In this document: piece by piece, positions 54,285-62,894 of the stretch
How positions within the stretch are numbered: the first letter of the stretch is position 1
Layout: every line of letters starts with the position of its first letter
Assembly: GCA_016197365.1 (NCBI GenBank)
Contig: JACPVS010000014.1
Coordinates: 124,001 to 188,000 of the forward strand
Length of the DNA stretch: 64,000 bases
Direction: 5' to 3'
Source: Mycolicibacterium cosmeticum
Lineage (GTDB): Bacteria; Actinomycetota; Actinomycetes; Mycobacteriales; Mycobacteriaceae
The notes under the pieces: model-generated
Seen by the model: the letters and a program-made list of their open reading frames with translations, nothing else
The model's database searches: none
What the model was told of the DNA's origin: nothing
Program-made: the position numbers and the translations under genes

Positions 54285-55757
54285 ATGACGGAAACGGGTG
54301 TTCTGGCCGGCGAACAACGCATGCTCATCGACGGCGAACTACAGCACACGTCCAGCGGCGCAACCTTCGACGTGATCCACCCGGCCAGCGAACAGGTGGC
54401 CGGCCAGGCCACCGACGGCACGGTCGACGATATGGCCCGCGCGGTCGGCGCGGCGCGGCGCGCCTTCGACGAGACCGACTGGTCGCGCGACCTGGATTTC
54501 CGCTACCACTGCCTGAACCAGCTGCACGCGGCCTTCGAACGCAACAAGGAACACCTGCGCCGGGTCCTGGTCACCGAGGTGGGCTGCCCGCTGAAGGTGA
54601 CCGGCGCCCAGATCGAGAGCCCGATCGAAGAGGTCAAGCACTGGGCCGAACACGGCAAGAACTTCGAGTACCTGGCCGACAACGGTGTGCATGACACGCC
54701 CCTGGGTCCGGCGCGGCGCAAGATCCACTACGAGGCCGTCGGGGTGGTCGGGGCGATCACCCCGTGGAACGTGCCGTTCTATCTCAACGTGGCCGAGACG
54801 GTGCCCGCGTTGATGGCGGGCAACACCGTCGTGCTCAAACCCGCTCAGCTGACCCCGTGGTCAGGCAGCGAGTACGGGCGCATCGTGGCCGAGGAGACCG
54901 ACATCCCGCCCGGCGTGTTCAACGTGGTGGTATCCAACGCCAATGAGGTCGGCGCGGCCTTGTCGGCCGATCCGCGGGTCGACATGATCACGTTCACCGG
55001 CTCGACGGCGACGGGCCGGGCGATCCTGGCCTCGGGTGCGTCGACGGTGAAGAAGACGCTGCTGGAACTGGGCGGCAAGAGCGCCCACATCGTGCTCGAC
55101 GACGCCGATCTGAACATGTCGCTGCCGATGGCCGCGCTGATGGCGTGCGTGATGAGCGGCCAATCATGCATCCTGCCCAGTCGGATCCTGTTGCCGCGCA
55201 GTCATTATGACGAGGGCATCGAGATCATGAAGAACATGATGGAGAACTTCCCCGTCGGCGACCCGTGGGACCCGAACAACATGCAGGGCCCGCAGATCAG
55301 TGCCACGCAACGCCAGAAGGTGCTCGGGATGGTCGCCGCCGCAGTCGATTCGGGTGCCCGGCTGGTCACCGGCGGTGGGGTGCCCGAGAACCTGCCCGTC
55401 GGGTACTACACACAGCCGACCCTGCTGGCCGATGTCGACCCGGACAGCCAGATCGCCCAGGAGGAGATCTTCGGGCCGGTGCTGGCGGTCATCCCCTACG
55501 GCAGCGACGACGAAGCCGTCGCGATCGCGAACAACTCGATCTACGGGCTGTCCGGTGAAGTCTCCGGCGGTGACCTCGACCGCGCGTTCGCCGTCGCCAC
55601 CCGGATGCGTACCGGCAATGTCACGATCAACGGCAAGAGCCACTTCGGGATCGGCAGCCCGTTCGGCGGCACCAAGCAGAGCGGACTGGGCTACCGCAAC
55701 GGCGACGAGGGCTACAAGGAGTACCTCGACGCGAAGACCATCGGCATGCCCGCATGA
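54285..55757 (+). CDS. Aldehyde dehydrogenase (NAD(P)-dependent)
   Basis: A 490-residue ALDH. It has the cofactor segment ITPWNVPFY (158-166), catalytic Glu261 in ELGGKSAHIV and Cys295 in GQSCILPSR. The C-terminal SPFGGTKQSGLGYRNG is typical of the family. ATG 54285 is chosen because an earlier in-frame start would lie within regulon site 6. It should oxidise an aldehyde from the P450/dehydrogenase steps or from aldolase cleavage. Its stop overlaps the SnoaL-like gene by 4 bases. Confidence 0.93.
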   Translation: MTETGVLAGEQRMLIDGELQHTSSGATFDVIHPASEQVAGQATDGTVDDMARAVGAARRAFDETDWSRDLDFRYHCLNQLHAAFERNKEHLRRVLVTEVGCPLKVTGAQIESPIEEVKHWAEHGKNFEYLADNGVHDTPLGPARRKIHYEAVGVVGAITPWNVPFYLNVAETVPALMAGNTVVLKPAQLTPWSGSEYGRIVAEETDIPPGVFNVVVSNANEVGAALSADPRVDMITFTGSTATGRAILASGASTVKKTLLELGGKSAHIVLDDADLNMSLPMAALMACVMSGQSCILPSRILLPRSHYDEGIEIMKNMMENFPVGDPWDPNNMQGPQISATQRQKVLGMVAAAVDSGARLVTGGGVPENLPVGYYTQPTLLADVDPDSQIAQEEIFGPVLAVIPYGSDDEAVAIANNSIYGLSGEVSGGDLDRAFAVATRMRTGNVTINGKSHFGIGSPFGGTKQSGLGYRNGDEGYKEYLDAKTIGMPA

Positions 55758-56161
55758 GTGACCGCGCCGAGATAACGGCGCTGCTCTACCGCTACGCCCG
55801 CGCCGTGGACACCAGCGACTGGGAGCTCTACCGGTCGGTGTTCACCCCGGACGCGCACATCGACTATTCGTCCGCGGGTGCCGCGGCGGGATCGCGCGAC
55901 GAGATCGTCGACTGGTTCGTCACGGGGTGGGGCGCCATCGCGTGGAGCATGCACTACATCACGAACATCGAAGTGCTCGCCGCCACCGCCGACGAGGCGA
56001 CCGTGCGGGCGATGTTCCACAACCCTTTTCAGATCAAGGGATTGCCCGAGATGTGCACCTGCGGCGGCTACTACCACCACGAGCTGGTGCGTACCCCGGA
56101 CGGCTGGCGCAGCCGGAGCCTGCGCGAAGAGAACGTCTGGTTCGTCAACAAGCCCGGCTAG
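55754..56161 (+). CDS. SnoaL-like (NTF2-fold) protein
   Basis: A 135-residue SnoaL_4-type protein. EITALLYRYARAVDTSDWELYRSVFTPDAHIDYSSAG is the standard opening, with Tyr and Asp residues that line the pocket in related enzymes. Later comes MHYITNIEVLAATADEATVRAMFHNPF. Members isomerise, hydrate or hydrolyse ring compounds, for example in limonene epoxide or sterol breakdown. It is translationally coupled to the aldehyde dehydrogenase, and its stop abuts the convergent rlmN gene. Exact reaction unknown. Confidence 0.86.
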   Translation: MSDRAEITALLYRYARAVDTSDWELYRSVFTPDAHIDYSSAGAAAGSRDEIVDWFVTGWGAIAWSMHYITNIEVLAATADEATVRAMFHNPFQIKGLPEMCTCGGYYHHELVRTPDGWRSRSLREENVWFVNKPG

Positions 56162-57253
56162 TCAGCCTTCGGCCGCCAACTGCCCACAGGCCGCGGCGAT
56201 CTCGCGGCCACGGGTATCCCGCACCGTGCACGAGACCCCTTTGGCCAGAACACGTTTGACGAACTCTCGCTCCACCGGCTTGGGGCTGGCGTCCCACTCA
56301 CTGCCCGGCGTCGGGTTCAGCGGGATGAGGTTCACGTGCACCAGGGCGCCCAGCTTGCTGCGCAATTTCTTGCCGAGAAGGTCTGCGCGCCAAGGCTGGT
56401 CGTTGACATCGCGGATCAGCGCGTACTCGATCGAGACCCGGCGGCCGGTGGAATCGGCGTAATAGCGGGCGGCGTCCAGGACTTCGTCGACGCTCCAGCG
56501 GTTGTTCACCGGGACCAGGGTGTCGCGCAGTTCGTCGTCGGGGGTGTGCAGCGACACCGCCAGCGTCACCCCGAGCTTCTCGTCGGCGAGCTTGCGGATG
56601 GCCGGCGCCAGCCCGACCGTGGACACCGTCACCGAGCGGGCGCTGATCCCGAAACCTTCCGGCGGGGGCGCAATGATGCGCTGCACGGCGGCCAACACCC
56701 GGTTGTAGTTGGCCAACGGCTCCCCCATGCCCATGAAGACGATGTTGGACAGTCGGCCGTCATGCTCCTCGCGCATCGCGAACGACGCCGCCCGCACCTG
56801 CTCCAGGATCTCGGCGGTGGACAGATTGCGCTTGAGCCCACCCTGACCCGTCGCGCAGAACGGGCAGGCCATGCCGCAGCCGGCCTGCGACGAGATGCAG
56901 ACGGTGTTGCGCTGCGGGTAGCGCATCAGCACCGACTCGAAGTTGGTGCCGTCCAGCGCACGCCACAGCGTCTTACGCGTCTCGCCGGCGTCGCACTGGA
57001 TCTCACGGGCCGGAGAGATCAGCGTCGGGAACAACTCACCGGCGACCTGGTCGCGCACGGCGGCGGGTAGGTCTGTCATCTGGTGTGGATCGGCGATGAG
57101 TCGTCCGTAGTACTGGTTGGCCAGCTGTTTTGCCCGGAACTTCGGCAACCCGAGTCCGGTGACGGCCTCGATCCGGCCGGCTTCGTCGAGATCGGCGAGA
57201 TGCCGCGGCGGCATACCGCGGCGGGGGGCTTCGAAAACCAGTTCCTGCTTCAT
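56162..57253 (-). CDS. rlmN: 23S rRNA (adenine2503-C2)/tRNA methyltransferase
   Basis: A 363-residue radical-SAM methyltransferase. The radical-SAM cysteines are C126, C130 and C133 in CGMACPFC. A second catalytic Cys lies in [11 protein letters not shown] near the C-terminus. The SAM-binding [10 protein letters not shown] and the strand [15 protein letters not shown] are conserved. It methylates A2503 of 23S rRNA and some tRNAs. It marks the return to the conserved mycobacterial gene order (match of Rv2880c) after the accessory region. Confidence 0.95.
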   Translation of the reverse strand: MKQELVFEAPRRGMPPRHLADLDEAGRIEAVTGLGLPKFRAKQLANQYYGRLIADPHQMTDLPAAVRDQVAGELFPTLISPAREIQCDAGETRKTLWRALDGTNFESVLMRYPQRNTVCISSQAGCGMACPFCATGQGGLKRNLSTAEILEQVRAASFAMREEHDGRLSNIVFMGMGEPLANYNRVLAAVQRIIAPPPEGFGISARSVTVSTVGLAPAIRKLADEKLGVTLAVSLHTPDDELRDTLVPVNNRWSVDEVLDAARYYADSTGRRVSIEYALIRDVNDQPWRADLLGKKLRSKLGALVHVNLIPLNPTPGSEWDASPKPVEREFVKRVLAKGVSCTVRDTRGREIAAACGQLAAEG

Positions 57254-57267
57254 GATCCGTTCCAGTA

Positions 57268-58119
57268 TCAGGCTTGTCCGGCGAGAACGTCACGCACGGT
57301 CTGTTCGACGGTGTCCAGGACCGTGGCGTCGACGCCGGCCCGGCCGCGGACGAACACCGACGCTCGACTGGCCGGCGGCAGTCCCTCGGCCAGACACAGC
57401 CCGTCGGGCAGCCTGCCGATCATCGGTAGCAGTGCCACCCCCAGCCCCGAACGCACGGCGGCGAACAGGCCGGACAGATCGGCGGATTCCGCGGCGATGC
57501 GGTAGTCGGTGTCCAACCGGTCGAGGGTCGCGAACGTCGGTTCGCGCAGCGTGCACGGTTCGGAGAACATCACCACCGGCAACGCCTCGTTGGCGGGCAC
57601 GGCGAAACTGCGACCCGAGACCCATTTCAGCGCAAGCATTCCCGACGCATGCGCGGGATCCAGCCCCGATCCGTCGAGCATCACCGCGAGGTCGACGAAA
57701 CCGTGCTCGATCGCATCGGCCAGCATGACGTTGCGATCGAGCCGGAAGCGCAGCCGCCAGTCGGGCAGCCGTTCGCCCAGTGCGGCGGTCAGTGCGGGCA
57801 GCATGACATCAGCGCCGTGTTCGGTGGCGCCGATCAAGAGCACGCGCTCCTCGGCCGCGCCCAGGTCGGCCAGTGCCGCGTCATGCGCGGCCAGGATGGT
57901 CCGGGCGTGGCCCAGTACGCGGTGCCCCAGCTCGGTGAACGCGACGCCGCGGCCGGCGCGCTCGACGACCGGGCCGCCGACGACGGCCTCGACCCGCCGG
58001 ACGTGCTGACTGACCGCGGACTGAGTCATGTGCAACACCGCGGCGGCGCGGTGAAACCCACCACAGTCCGCCACCGCCACGACGCTGCGCAACGGCGCGA
58101 TGTCCAGCAGCTGACCCAT
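57268..58119 (-). CDS. LysR-family transcriptional regulator
   Basis: A 283-residue LysR protein. The N-terminal helix-turn-helix is [39 protein letters not shown] in outline. The ligand-binding domain follows from about residue 90 ([33 protein letters not shown]). It is divergent from an EamA-type exporter, so it most likely activates that gene in response to the exported metabolite. It lies 14 bases before rlmN on the same strand but is unlikely to be functionally linked. Not part of the M. tuberculosis gene order as I recall it. Confidence 0.9.
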   Translation of the reverse strand: MGQLLDIAPLRSVVAVADCGGFHRAAAVLHMTQSAVSQHVRRVEAVVGGPVVERAGRGVAFTELGHRVLGHARTILAAHDAALADLGAAEERVLLIGATEHGADVMLPALTAALGERLPDWRLRFRLDRNVMLADAIEHGFVDLAVMLDGSGLDPAHASGMLALKWVSGRSFAVPANEALPVVMFSEPCTLREPTFATLDRLDTDYRIAAESADLSGLFAAVRSGLGVALLPMIGRLPDGLCLAEGLPPASRASVFVRGRAGVDATVLDTVEQTVRDVLAGQA

Positions 58120-58273
58120 GCGGCCAAGGTACTCCGATCAGTGCAGACGATCAAAAGTCCAGACGATTTGGGCGGATGGCGAGGTTATTCCCCTCAATTG
58201 ATCATCATTGACGATCGATCCCGATAGCCGATATTCGTTGGACCTCTCGCGCCCCGCCGCCCACGATGGAGCC
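58120..58273. promoter_or_regulatory. LysR/EamA divergent promoter region
   Basis: A 154-base gap rich in GATC/GAT repeats: TCAATTGATCATCATTGA and CGATCGATCCCGATAG lie in the middle (about 58193-58228), and CAGACGATCAAAAG, then CCAGACGATTT, further left. LysR proteins bind T-N11-A sites with dyad symmetry, and several overlapping candidates fit. A single site cannot be chosen by eye. Confidence 0.35.
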
Positions 58274-59236
58274 ATGACCCCGATGCCGTTGCGTACCGCG
58301 ACGACCGTGACGTTCTTCTACGCGCTGGGCTACCCGATCGGCAATCTCGCGGTACACGCGATGTCCCCGATGGCGGTGCTGGCGTTCCGGTTCGGGTTGG
58401 CCGGCGCGATCCTCGGGGTGTGGGCGGCGCTGGCCCGGGTGCGTTTCCCCACTGGACGCACACTCGTCCATGTGGCGGTCGCAGGTCTGTTGATGCAGGC
58501 CGTGCAGTTCTGCGCGCTGTACATCGCCATCCAGCACGGCGCGCCGGCCGTGCTGTGTGCGGTGGTCATCGCGATGAATCCGGTGGCGACCGCCCTGCTG
58601 GCGGCGACGGTCCTGCGCGACCGGTTGACGCCGCGTCGGGTCGTCGCACTGGTGCTCGGTGTCGCCGCGGTGCTCACGGCCTGCGCGACGCGCCTGATCG
58701 CCACCGGCGGGGTGGACCCGGTGGTGGGACTCCTGCTGGTCGCCCTGCTGGGACTGGCCGCGGGCGGGGTGTATCAGCAGCGCTTCTGCGCCGACGTCGA
58801 CTTCCGGGCCGCCACGTCGGTGCAGAACGCGGTGGCCTTCGTGCCCGCGCTGGCCTTCGCGCTGAGCACACCGATCGTGGTGCACAACATGACCCACGCC
58901 GTGTTCGCGGTCGCCGGCGTCGTGCTGCTGAACGCCACCCTCGGGGTGTCGCTGTACGTGCGAGCGATCAGCTTGCACGGTGCGTCGGCGGTGGCCATGT
59001 TGTTCTGTGTCATTCCCGCGGTCGCGGGTGTGTTGTCCTGGCTGATGCTCGGCGAGCGGGTGAACATCGGGATCGCCGCGGGGCTGGTCCTGGGTGCGGC
59101 GGCGTGTTGGCTGAATGCGTCGGGCGCGTCAGGCGCGTCAGGCGCGTCAGGCAAGAAGCGTCAGGACGATCCAGCCCACGACGGCGGACGGCAGCATCGC
59201 GTCGATGCGGTCCATGATCCCGCCGTGGCCGGGTAG
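58274..59236 (+). CDS. EamA/DMT-superfamily membrane transporter
   Basis: A 320-residue protein with about ten membrane segments in two EamA repeats. The first starts TTVTFFYALGYPIGNLAVHAMSPMAVLAFRFGLAGAI and the second VVGLLLVALLGLAAGGVYQQRF. SGERV-like residues (LMLGERVNIGIAAGLVLGAAACWL) end the second repeat. Such proteins export amino acids or small metabolites. ATG 58274 fits the first helix. After the last helix, 9-base repeats (AlaSerGly x3) precede a hydrophilic tail that overlaps the cdsA 3' end by 90 bases in antisense. Confidence 0.87.
   Translation: MTPMPLRTATTVTFFYALGYPIGNLAVHAMSPMAVLAFRFGLAGAILGVWAALARVRFPTGRTLVHVAVAGLLMQAVQFCALYIAIQHGAPAVLCAVVIAMNPVATALLAATVLRDRLTPRRVVALVLGVAAVLTACATRLIATGGVDPVVGLLLVALLGLAAGGVYQQRFCADVDFRAATSVQNAVAFVPALAFALSTPIVVHNMTHAVFAVAGVVLLNATLGVSLYVRAISLHGASAVAMLFCVIPAVAGVLSWLMLGERVNIGIAAGLVLGAAACWLNASGASGASGASGKKRQDDPAHDGGRQHRVDAVHDPAVAG
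59123..59149. repeat. Three tandem copies of a 9-base repeat
   Basis: GGCGCGTCA is repeated three times without change (59123-59131, 59132-59140, 59141-59149). It encodes (Gly/Ala)-Ala-Ser steps in the transporter tail, and its last three bases form the cdsA stop codon on the other strand. Slippage here would change the transporter tail by three residues per copy. Confidence 0.8.
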
Positions 59237-60016
59237 CAGCGTCCCCATGTCCTTGATGCCGAGGTCGCGTTTGACCTGGGACTCCACCAGGTCGCCCAGC
59301 ACCCCGGTGATGACCAGGAGCACGCCGAGCGGCACGCCGACCCAGGCCGGCTTTTCCATCAGGAAGGCCACTGACAAGACCGAGGCCGTGATGCCGAACA
59401 GCAGTGAGCCGCCCAGGCCTTCCCACGATTTCTTGGGGCTGATCGCGGGTGCCAGCACGTGCTTGCCGAACAGGACGCCGGCGACGTAGCCGCCGATGTC
59501 GGCGAACACGACCGTCACGATGATGGTGAACACGCGTACGCCGCCGTGGTCGGCGAAGATGAGCAGCGCCGTAAACGCCGCGAACATCGGCACCCAGGTG
59601 GCCAGCAGCACGGTGGCGGCGATATCGCGTAGGTAGTTGACCGGCTGCTGGTTGAGGCCTTGGCCCACCAGTCGCCAGACCATGCAGACCACGATGGTCC
59701 CGCCGTAGGCGCCCAGCAGGCCGTCGATGCCGAACGGCCAGGTCAACCAGATCATCGCCTGGCCGCCGACCAGCAGCGCGACGGTGGGCAGTGCATAGCC
59801 GTGCTCACGCAGCCGCCGGATGACCTCGTGGGTGGCGATGGCCATGGCGACCGAGAGCAGCGGCAGCCACCAGATGGGCGCGAAGAGCAACGTGCCGATC
59901 GCCATGGCACCCAGGACGGCACCCACCGCGATGGCGGCAGGCAGATCGCGCCCGGCGCGCGAAGTCTTCTTGGGTGGCTCGGTCTGTGCCACGGGAGTCG
60001 GGTGCTGAAAGGTCAT
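59147..60016 (-). CDS. cdsA: Phosphatidate cytidylyltransferase
   Basis: A 289-residue integral membrane enzyme that makes CDP-diacylglycerol for phospholipid and phosphatidylinositol synthesis. The family signature SQVKRDLGIKDMGTLLPGHGG-type segment near the C-terminus is complete, ending in HGGIMDR. About eight membrane helices precede it. Its ATG directly follows the frr stop codon (TAG-ATG), as expected for the pyrH-frr-cdsA operon. Match of Rv2881c. The N-terminal 25 residues are polar. Confidence 0.95.
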   Translation of the reverse strand: MTFQHPTPVAQTEPPKKTSRAGRDLPAAIAVGAVLGAMAIGTLLFAPIWWLPLLSVAMAIATHEVIRRLREHGYALPTVALLVGGQAMIWLTWPFGIDGLLGAYGGTIVVCMVWRLVGQGLNQQPVNYLRDIAATVLLATWVPMFAAFTALLIFADHGGVRVFTIIVTVVFADIGGYVAGVLFGKHVLAPAISPKKSWEGLGGSLLFGITASVLSVAFLMEKPAWVGVPLGVLLVITGVLGDLVESQVKRDLGIKDMGTLLPGHGGIMDRIDAMLPSAVVGWIVLTLLA

Positions 60017-60574
60017 CTAGACCTCCAGCAACTCGCCTTCCTTGTGCTTGACCAGTTCGTCGATCTGGGTGACGTACTGCCCGGTGGACTTGTCCAGGTC
60101 CTTCTCGGCGCGGCTCACCTCGTCCTCGCCGGCCTCGCCGTCCTTCTTGATGCGGGCCAGTTCCTCCATCGCCTTGCGGCGGATGTTGCGGATGGACACC
60201 TTGGCGTCCTCGCCCTTGCCCTTGGCCTGCTTGACCAGGTCGCGCCGGCGCTCCTCGGTGAGCTGCGGGATGGAGATCCGGATGACGTTGCCGTCGTTGG
60301 ACGGGTTGACGCCCAGGTCGGAGTTGCGGATCACGTCCTCGATGGCGCGCAGCTGGCTGGCCTCGTAGGGCTTGATGACCACGAGCCGGGCCTCGGGCAC
60401 GTTGATGCTGGAGAGCTGGGTGATCGGCGTCGGCGAACCGTAGTAGTCGATGTTCAGCCGGGAGAACATGCCAGGGTTGGCACGGCCGGTGCGGATCGAC
60501 GCGAGGTCATCGCGCGACACCGACACCGCCTTCTCCATCTTCTCTTCGGCATCGAAGAGGGTTTCGTCGATCAC
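60017..60574 (-). CDS. frr: Ribosome recycling factor
   Basis: A 185-residue protein of standard family length. Landmarks are [56 protein letters not shown] and the C-terminal helix [10 protein letters not shown]. With EF-G it splits the post-termination ribosome into subunits. It lies 56 bases after pyrH and abuts cdsA; this order is conserved in mycobacteria (Rv2882c). Confidence 0.97.
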   Translation of the reverse strand: MIDETLFDAEEKMEKAVSVSRDDLASIRTGRANPGMFSRLNIDYYGSPTPITQLSSINVPEARLVVIKPYEASQLRAIEDVIRNSDLGVNPSNDGNVIRISIPQLTEERRRDLVKQAKGKGEDAKVSIRNIRRKAMEELARIKKDGEAGEDEVSRAEKDLDKSTGQYVTQIDELVKHKEGELLEV

Positions 60575-60630
60575 TTCAGTATCTCCCGTCGGATTCGCCC
60601 GCCCAGCATCTCAATCACAACGCGCGGCTG

Positions 60631-61356
60631 TCAGCTGGTGACCAGTGTTCCGATCTTCTCACCTGCGACCGCTCGAGCGATATTGCCGTCGGTGAGGAGA
60701 TTGAACACCAGGATCGGCATGCCGTTGTCCATGCAGAGGCTGAACGCGGTGGAATCGGCCACCTGAAGCCCGCGGTCGATCACCTCGCGGTGCGTGATCG
60801 CGGTCAGCAGCTCGGCGTCCGGGTTGGTCCTGGGGTCGTCGGTGTACACGCCGTCGACCGCCTTGGCCATGAGGACGATCTCGGCGCCGATCTCTAGCGC
60901 ACGCTGCGCCGCGGTGGTGTCGGTGGAGAAGTAGGGCAGGCCCATTCCGGCACCGAAGATGACAACGCGGCCCTTCTCCAAGTGCCGCCGAGCTCGCAGC
61001 GGGATGTAGGGCTCGGCGACCTGTCCCATGGTGATGGCCGTCTGCACCCGGGTGTCGATCCCTTCCTTCTGCAGGAAGTCTTGCAGCGCAAGGCTGTTCA
61101 TCACGGTGCCGAGCATGCCCATGTAGTCGCTGCGCGTGCGTTCCATGCCCCGCTGCTGCAGCTGGGCGCCGCGGAAGAAGTTGCCGCCGCCGATGACGAC
61201 GGCGATCTGGGCGCCGCCGCGGACGACTTCGGCGATCTGGCGTGCCACCAGGGCGACGACGTCGGGATCGAGCCCGACCTGCCCGCCGCCGAACATCTCG
61301 CCGCCGAGTTTGAGGAGCACTCGCGAGTACGCGGGCCGGATCTGTCCCACCGCCAT
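60631..61356 (-). CDS. pyrH: Uridylate kinase
   Basis: A 241-residue UMP kinase of the amino-acid-kinase fold, converting UMP to UDP. Landmarks are [51 protein letters not shown] and [22 protein letters not shown] 61356 has AAGGAG 5 bases upstream, so I prefer it over the in-frame ATG 36 bases earlier. Match of Rv2883c and first gene of pyrH-frr-cdsA. Confidence 0.96.
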   Translation of the reverse strand: MAVGQIRPAYSRVLLKLGGEMFGGGQVGLDPDVVALVARQIAEVVRGGAQIAVVIGGGNFFRGAQLQQRGMERTRSDYMGMLGTVMNSLALQDFLQKEGIDTRVQTAITMGQVAEPYIPLRARRHLEKGRVVIFGAGMGLPYFSTDTTAAQRALEIGAEIVLMAKAVDGVYTDDPRTNPDAELLTAITHREVIDRGLQVADSTAFSLCMDNGMPILVFNLLTDGNIARAVAGEKIGTLVTS

Positions 61357-61406
61357 CAGACTCCTTCGGTTGCGACAAAGAATCGCCACCATCCTGCCTC
61401 ATGACG

Positions 61407-61438
61407 ACGCCCCGGCCACGTCGGGGTGGCCGGGGCGT
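61407..61438 (-). terminator. Strong 13-base-pair hairpin, likely terminator
   Basis: ACGCCCCGGCCAC (61407-61419) pairs perfectly with GTGGCCGGGGCGT (61426-61438) around a 6-base loop. It lies 13 bases after the methyltransferase stop on the minus strand and 50 bases before the pyrH start. No U-tract follows. Its position between two same-strand genes fits termination of the methyltransferase message and insulation of the pyrH operon. Confidence 0.6.
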
Positions 61439-61451
61439 ACCACCGATTTGG

Positions 61452-62177
<726 letters not shown>

Positions 62178-62178
<1 letters not shown>

Positions 62179-62600
62179 TGGGTGACCCGGTCGACGATCT
62201 TCCCCTCGGCTATCTGCTGCATCGCGCCGCCATGACATTGCGGTCCGAGGTGACGGCGACCGTCCTGGAACCCTTGGATCTGACCTTTGCCCAGTACCTC
62301 TGCATGCGGATGGTGTCCAAGTCGCCCGGCCTGTCCAACGCCGAACTGGCCCGTGAACTGAGCGTCTCGCCGCAGGCGATGAACATGGTGGTGCGGGGTC
62401 TGCAGGATCGCGGACTGGTCGCGCGCCCGACCAGCGTGGCTTCGGGGCGCGCGCTGCCCACCGCTTTGACGCGCGAGGGCGTGGCGATCCTCAAACGCAC
62501 CGACGCCGGGGTGCGCGCTGCCGAACTCGATGTGCTCGGCCATCTCACCGATAGCGAACGCACCGAGCTGAAGCGGATGCTCGCCGCCGTCGGTGACTAG
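62178..62600 (+). CDS. MarR-family transcriptional regulator
   Basis: A 140-residue winged-helix regulator. The recognition region is GLSNAELARELSVSPQAMNMVVRGLQDRGLVARPTSVASGRALPTALTREG in outline. ATG 62178 is chosen over TTG 62154 because the upstream bases form the two palindromes; the message may be nearly leaderless. It is divergent from the methyltransferase, which it most likely controls in response to a small aromatic or toxic ligand. Its stop overlaps the convergent EF-Tu-like gene in a CTAG. Confidence 0.88.
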
Positions 62601-62875
62601 AGAACGAAAGTCGCCGCGCTGTCCGCGGGGCCGGGCGAGCCGCGCAGGAGGCTGCCGGGGCTGAAGTCCGCCTTTGCAGCCGTCCGGAAGAGCAGCCCGA
62701 TGGTGTCGCCCGCCGACGCGGCGTCCAGCGACTTGCGGAACGCCTCGATCGCGTCGACGCGGAAGGTCCGGTCGGCGACCCACAGGGAGTCACCGACACG
62801 GACCTCTCCGGCGTCCACGCGACCGGTCACCACGACGCCGCGATTCTTGATCGCGAACACGTCGTCGATCTTCAT
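62597..62875 (-). CDS. Stand-alone EF-Tu domain-2-like protein
   Basis: A 92-residue protein starting MKIDDVFAIKNRGVVVTGRVDAGEVRVGDSLWVADR. This beta-barrel pattern matches domain 2 of translational GTPases (EF-Tu/SelB), where V-x-G-R-V and G-x-V-x-x-G-D are conserved. The GTPase domain is absent, so it cannot work as an elongation factor. ATG 62875 or GTG 62884 may start it. It lies shortly after the amine oxidase gene on the same strand. Function unknown; small proteins of this type occur in several actinobacteria. Confidence 0.75.
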   Translation of the reverse strand: MKIDDVFAIKNRGVVVTGRVDAGEVRVGDSLWVADRTFRVDAIEAFRKSLDAASAGDTIGLLFRTAAKADFSPGSLLRGSPGPADSAATFVL

Positions 62876-62894
62876 GCTGAACACGCGGCCGATG

